64,000 bases of DNA, from assembly GCA_964342825.1 (NCBI GenBank), contig CAYFHO010000010.1:43723-107722 (forward strand), read 5' to 3'. Positions 60,720-64,000 of this stretch are shown piece by piece; position 1 is the first letter of the stretch; the number at the start of each line of letters is the position of its first letter. The position numbers were made by a program, and so were the translations under genes. The DNA comes from AAA164-E04 sp964342825. Lineage in GTDB: Bacteria > Verrucomicrobiota > Verrucomicrobiia > Limisphaerales > AAA164-E04. Under the pieces are notes generated by a model. It made no database searches and was not told the DNA's origin. It worked only from the letters and a program-made list of their open reading frames with translations.

Positions 60720-61274
60720 ATGAAAAAATTCACCCAAATTTTATGTCTCGGCCTGATACTCGCTGCCACAGCTTGCGTACCTTCATTGCACCCATTATTT
60801 ACCGAGGATTCACTCATTTTTGAAGAATCTCTGGTTGGAACATGGGAAGAAGACGATAACATCTGGCAATTCAGAAAGTCGTCCAGCCGAAGTTATAAGT
60901 TGATCATGACGGATGCAGAGGGAAGGAAGGGAGAGTTTGAAACTCATCTCGTAAAAATCGGAGAACACCGTTATCTGGACCTTTATCCTGTCGAGCCTGA
61001 TTTGGAAGAGAACGATTTCTATAAGATGCATCTGCTGCCCACCCATACTTTCATGTGGGTTAAACAAATTGAACCCAACCTTCAATTGAGTCCAATGGGA
61101 CCGGGTGCCATTAAGGAACTGGTGAGTCAATATCCAGAGGCGGTCAAACATGAGATCGTTCAAGATACGGTTGTGTTGACCGCGCACACCCAGGAATTGC
61201 AGGCATTCGTCAAAAAGTTCCACGATTTCAAAGGACTGTTTGGAGAGCCAGGCGATTTGGAGCGAGTCAAATAG
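60720..61274 (+). CDS. Lipoprotein of unknown function
   Basis: Not recognised beyond its sorting signal. The N-terminus reads MKKFTQILCLGLILAATACV, with the lipobox LAATAC (Cys at residue 19) and Val at +2. The mature part, about 165 residues, is mostly beta-rich and contains WEEDDNIWQFRKSSSRSYKL and HTFMWVKQIEPNLQL. It lies 44 bases after the second permease and on the same strand, so it may be part of the same system, for instance an outer-membrane or periplasmic partner. Confidence 0.65.
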   Translation: MKKFTQILCLGLILAATACVPSLHPLFTEDSLIFEESLVGTWEEDDNIWQFRKSSSRSYKLIMTDAEGRKGEFETHLVKIGEHRYLDLYPVEPDLEENDFYKMHLLPTHTFMWVKQIEPNLQLSPMGPGAIKELVSQYPEAVKHEIVQDTVVLTAHTQELQAFVKKFHDFKGLFGEPGDLERVK

Positions 61275-61347
61275 TTTCAGCGCGCGGATCGGTTCTACAC
61301 CGAATAAAGGGGATCCTTGCAGTAATAATTTGCAGTCCGCCTCAACT

Positions 61348-62826
61348 ATGGAAGCTTTCCCGCATCAAATGGCGGAAAAAGCACCCATCATACTCTGGTT
61401 CAGGAAAGATCTGAGATTGTCAGATCATGCAGGCCTCAGCGCAGCAATCCATTCAGGTCACCCGGTCATTCCTGTTTATATTCACCACCCCAAGCTCAAC
61501 GGACGATTGACTGGTGGGGCATCGAACTGGTGGCTGCATCATTCTTTGAAATCCATGGAGGATGATCTGAAGAAAATCGGGGGCATATTAATCCTGCGCA
61601 TGGGAGAACCAGGCCCCATTCTGGCCGAGTTCTGTAAGCATACCAAAGCCTGCGCAGTCTATGCATCCCAAGGGTATGAGCCTGAAATGAATGCCATGGA
61701 TCTGAGACTTTCAAACCAGATGGAGCAGGTCGGCATACAGTGGAAATGCTTTCCTGGGCATTTATTGTGGAAGCCGGAATCGATCCGTAATAAGTCCGGC
61801 AAACCCTTTCAGGTATTTACTCCATTCTGGAAAACCGCCAGCCAGACGCTCAAAACTTCCGCGCCTTTACCAGCTCCAGACCATTGGCCAGCCCCAACTA
61901 AATGGCCGAAATCTGTTTCACTAAACGAGTTCAAGCTATTACCCAAAATCAAATGGGATGCCGGGTTTTCAAAGGTATGGAACCCAGGGGAAAAAGGCGC
62001 TCTCAAAAACTTGCAACGTTTTACTCTCGATGCATTCCAGGATTATCCAAAAAAACGCGATTTCCCAGGTATAGCGGGCACTTCAAGACTTTCACCCCAC
62101 CTGCACTTTGGAGAGATCACACCCAATCAAATCCTGCATGAATGTATTCGACATGGATCAGGCAATGGAGTTTCTGAATCAGCGATCACTCAATCAACCT
62201 ACATGCGTGAGATCGGTTGGCGTGAGTTTGCGCATCATCTGCTGCACTATTTTCCTTCAACGACTCAAAAACCGCTGCGCCCCGAGTTCAATTCTTTTCC
62301 CTGGCGGAAAGATCACGAAATGCTGGAAACCTGGCAAAAAGGAAAGACCGGTTACCCGATTGTCGATGCCGGCATGAGAGAATTGTGGACCACGGGCTGG
62401 ATGCACAATCGCGTTCGGATGATTGTAGGTTCTTTTTTGGTCAAACATTTACTTCTGGACTGGAAAGAGGGCGAGAAATGGTTTTGGGACACTCTTGTCG
62501 ATGCCGACCTGGCAAACAACACCCTGGGTTGGCAATGGATCGCCGGTTGCGGAGCCGATGCGGCCCCCTACTTTCGTATCTTCAACCCCATCACCCAAAG
62601 TGAAAAGTTTGCCGGAGATGGGGAATATGTCCGAAAGTGGGTTCCTGAATTAAAATCTCTGCCCACGGCTTACCTTCACGCACCTTGGAAAGCTGACAAA
62701 AGTATTCTCAAAAGTTCGGATATTGAACTGGGTAAAACCTATCCGGAACCAATCGTGAATCACATGATTGCCCGAGAAACGGCACTGGATGCCTATCAAA
62801 GGATGAAATCTGGCCAGATGAAATAA
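61348..62826 (+). CDS. phrB: Deoxyribodipyrimidine photolyase (class I)
   Basis: Blue-light DNA repair enzyme with FAD and an antenna chromophore. The start is set at ATG 61348-61350 (492 residues). A TTG further up (61240) overlaps the lipoprotein gene and gives atypical residues. The N-terminal alpha/beta domain opens APIILWFRKDLRLSDHAGLS. The FAD domain has MREIGWREFAHHLLHYFP, KTGYPIVDAGMRELWTTGWM, HNRVRMIVGSFLVKHLLLDW and DLANNTLGWQWIAGCGADAA, followed by YFRIFNPITQSEKF. It looks complete and active. It lies 73 bases after the lipoprotein. Confidence 0.94.
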   Translation: MEAFPHQMAEKAPIILWFRKDLRLSDHAGLSAAIHSGHPVIPVYIHHPKLNGRLTGGASNWWLHHSLKSMEDDLKKIGGILILRMGEPGPILAEFCKHTKACAVYASQGYEPEMNAMDLRLSNQMEQVGIQWKCFPGHLLWKPESIRNKSGKPFQVFTPFWKTASQTLKTSAPLPAPDHWPAPTKWPKSVSLNEFKLLPKIKWDAGFSKVWNPGEKGALKNLQRFTLDAFQDYPKKRDFPGIAGTSRLSPHLHFGEITPNQILHECIRHGSGNGVSESAITQSTYMREIGWREFAHHLLHYFPSTTQKPLRPEFNSFPWRKDHEMLETWQKGKTGYPIVDAGMRELWTTGWMHNRVRMIVGSFLVKHLLLDWKEGEKWFWDTLVDADLANNTLGWQWIAGCGADAAPYFRIFNPITQSEKFAGDGEYVRKWVPELKSLPTAYLHAPWKADKSILKSSDIELGKTYPEPIVNHMIARETALDAYQRMKSGQMK

Positions 62827-62830
62827 TCCT

Positions 62831-63472
62831 TCATTCAAGGCTGGAGTCTTCTTCCTCCCGATCGGAACTGATCGAAGCCAGGGTTTCGAAATCTGCAGCA
62901 GGTTCGGAGGGCAGGATGGGTTCGAAATCTTCCTGAAAATCTTTAAAATACTCGATCACAGAATGGATGTATTTCTTGGTGCCTGGATAATCCATTTGCT
63001 GAAGAAAGACCGAACTGTTGGTTGCCCCATGCTCATGCATCCACTCCAGGACTGCCTTGCGGCCCGCGTTATAGTCTGCCAGCGCATAAACCAGTGGTTG
63101 ATCTTTTTCCTGATACCGGGTGAGCATCTTTGAAAGGTAAAAAGCACCGGCCAAAGCGTTGGTTTTGGGATGCACCAGATGTCCGGGTTGAAAAGTCGTG
63201 ATCCCCTCGGCGTCGGCCCATTCAAATGAAGCCATATCTGAAAGCTGCATCAATCCCAGCTCCCCCACCCCTCCTTTGGCATCAGCATCGAACCGACTTT
63301 CCTGCCAGGCAACCGCTTTGACCAGGGCAGGATGCACCTCATAACGCAAGCCAGCCTCCCTGAATAAGTCGTCATACCTATGCGGATCCAACACATCATG
63401 CCGGAAAGGAATGACAAAATAACCTGTCATCCCCAGCACAAAAACGGTCAGCATGATAGGCATCCAGCGCAT
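62831..63472 (-). CDS. Membrane-anchored lytic transglycosylase (SLT family)
   Basis: Cleaves peptidoglycan glycan strands. The N-terminus is one membrane segment (MLTVFVLGMTGYFVIPF). The SLT domain has the catalytic Glu58 in AVAWQESRFDADAKGGVGEL, then GLMQLSDMASFEWADAEG, LAGAFYLSKMLTRYQ and the late motif ALADYNAGRKAVLEWMHEHG. This order is normal for the family. It ends five bases from the convergent photolyase gene, so the two genes have no spacer to speak of. Confidence 0.88.
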   Translation of the reverse strand: MRWMPIMLTVFVLGMTGYFVIPFRHDVLDPHRYDDLFREAGLRYEVHPALVKAVAWQESRFDADAKGGVGELGLMQLSDMASFEWADAEGITTFQPGHLVHPKTNALAGAFYLSKMLTRYQEKDQPLVYALADYNAGRKAVLEWMHEHGATNSSVFLQQMDYPGTKKYIHSVIEYFKDFQEDFEPILPSEPAADFETLASISSDREEEDSSLE

Positions 63473-63612
63473 GAGAAAACTTGAACAACAGGACCATACA
63501 CCAACAAGAAGGGATTGCCAAATGGGTATCGAAAACTAAAAGAATCAAAAAAACTGAAAAAATCCATTGCAAGAAACCAAATTTTACTCCTTATTACCCA
63601 CCTGCCTCGTGT

Positions 63613-63690
63613 CGGAGCGTAGCTCAGCTTGGCTAGAGCGCCAGCTTTGGGAGCTGGATGTCGCAGGTTCGAATCCTGTCGCTCCGACCA
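63613..63690 (+). tRNA. tRNA-Pro (anticodon UGG)
   Basis: The plus strand folds as a full cloverleaf with acceptor CGGAGCG/CGCTCCG, anticodon loop TTTGGGA (UGG), T loop TTCGAAT and encoded CCA. A weak TTGCAA/TATTAC pair lies just upstream, but the spacing is poor. Ten bases after the end begins the repeat structure at 63700-63749. Confidence 0.96.
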
Positions 63691-63699
63691 TTTCAACCC

Positions 63700-63749
63700 A
63701 ATCCCCAAGGGTCTACACCAAAGTGGGTCTACACCAAAGTTTGGGGATT
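63700..63749. repeat. 9-bp inverted repeat enclosing two adjoining 16-bp copies
   Basis: AATCCCCAA (63700-63708) and TTGGGGATT (63741-63749) are exact inverted copies. Exactly between them lie two directly adjoining copies of the 16-mer GGGTCTACACCAAAGT (63709-63724 and 63725-63740). The structure starts ten bases after the tRNA-Pro and ends 29 bases before the stop of the transposase. It is probably the terminal region of the mobile element, with a 16-bp duplication, but the exact element boundary is not proven. Confidence 0.8.
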
Positions 63750-64000
63750 TCATATTTTCATTGTTAGAATTAGTTATGTCATCCGCAATGAGCGATGACC
63801 CTCAGACGATAGTTTTCAAAGTTTCTAAATCCATACGCACAGCGTTGGATGAGTTTCATTTTCCGGTGGAATCCTTCAGTGACACCATTGTTTTTGGAGA
63901 AGCGCCACATGCGCCCGATTTCCTCTGCCCAATCCTTTAATGTTGTGGCCAAGGTTTCCATGGACTCGAGACCGCAATCCAGTAACTCTTCAATGAGTTG
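63709..64000 (-). mobile_element. ISL3-type insertion sequence (partial, runs off the right edge)
   Basis: The transposase end and the repeat at 63700-63749 mark one end of an insertion sequence inserted just downstream of tRNA-Pro. The left boundary is taken at the first 16-mer (63709); 63725 is an equal candidate. The other end is outside the window, so completeness is unknown. Confidence 0.6.
63779..64000 (-). CDS. ISL3 family transposase, C-terminal part (truncated by window edge)
   Basis: Read from the minus strand from the window edge to the TGA at 63779-63781, 73 residues. The end contains WAEEIGRMWRFSKNNGVTEG, FHRKMKLIQRCAYGFRNFEN and YRLRVIAHCG. The N-G-x-x-E-G-x-x-x-K-x-K-x-I-x-R-x-A-Y-G-F-R-N-F-x-N-x-R-L-R pattern is the conserved close of the DDE domain of ISL3 transposases, with the last acidic residue (Glu) of the triad. 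Whether the upstream part is intact cannot be told. Confidence 0.85.
   Translation of the reverse strand, partial: QLIEELLDCGLESMETLATTLKDWAEEIGRMWRFSKNNGVTEGFHRKMKLIQRCAYGFRNFENYRLRVIAHCG

Noticed and set aside
61240..61347. Longer N-terminus for the photolyase from a TTG codon
   Set aside because: It would overlap the lipoprotein gene by 35 bases and adds 36 residues that do not look like the family.
63567..63940. Plus-strand open frames over tRNA-Pro and the transposase end
   Set aside because: They pass through the tRNA and the repeat and are antisense to the transposase.

Overview
The window looks like part of a chromosome from the phylum Verrucomicrobiota. GC content is moderate, by eye. 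The clues are: ribosomal proteins with long tails (L17, S11, S5); a zinc-free S14; no L30 gene; a 33-residue AURKAIP1/COX24-type protein; a prepilin-like protein ending in an H-x9-DG motif; a Tat-exported Gfo/Idh/MocA oxidoreductase; and a pilus-like cluster that resembles the Amuc_1098-1102 region of Akkermansia. This is a judgement from protein character, not a phylogeny.

Layout. 1-4306: an NDP-sugar epimerase reaching the left edge, a CAU tRNA, a PQQ dehydrogenase with a built-in cytochrome c domain, and a prepilin-like protein. 4359-35571: one minus-strand run of information-processing genes. In transcription order these are tRNA-Thr, tuf, tRNA-Trp, tRNA-Ser, secE, nusG, rplKAJL, rpoBC, rpsL, rpsG, fusA, and the S10, spc and alpha operons down to rplQ. 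The run starts at a good sigma70-type promoter (35690-35718). It carries hairpins after tuf, between rplL and rpoB, between rpsG and fusA and between rpsD and rpoA, plus a second promoter before rpsL. A two-sided terminator separates rplQ from the convergent prepilin-like gene.

35888-45949: a Tat-exported oxidoreductase, then a minus-strand cluster of secretin, PilM/PilN-like fusion, PilO-like protein, small anchored protein and PilB/GspE ATPase, with guaB (IMP dehydrogenase) last. 46229-54769: mainly metabolic genes (ispA, an exported esterase-like protein, nspC, a DUF2203 protein, a TPR protein, the AURKAIP1/COX24-type protein, hisG, purN and a dihydroorotate-dehydrogenase-like protein).

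54902-62826: a plus-strand block that looks co-transcribed. It holds an exported protein of unknown function, an ECF sigma factor, its probable zinc-binding anti-sigma factor, two ABC ATPase/permease pairs, a lipoprotein and a photolyase. This and the pilus-like cluster are the least ordinary parts of the window. The right end holds a lytic transglycosylase, tRNA-Pro and the 3' end of an ISL3-type transposase. Between the last two lies a compact repeat: two adjoining 16-bp copies flanked by a 9-bp inverted repeat.

No CRISPR array, rRNA gene, prophage or recognisable defence island was seen.
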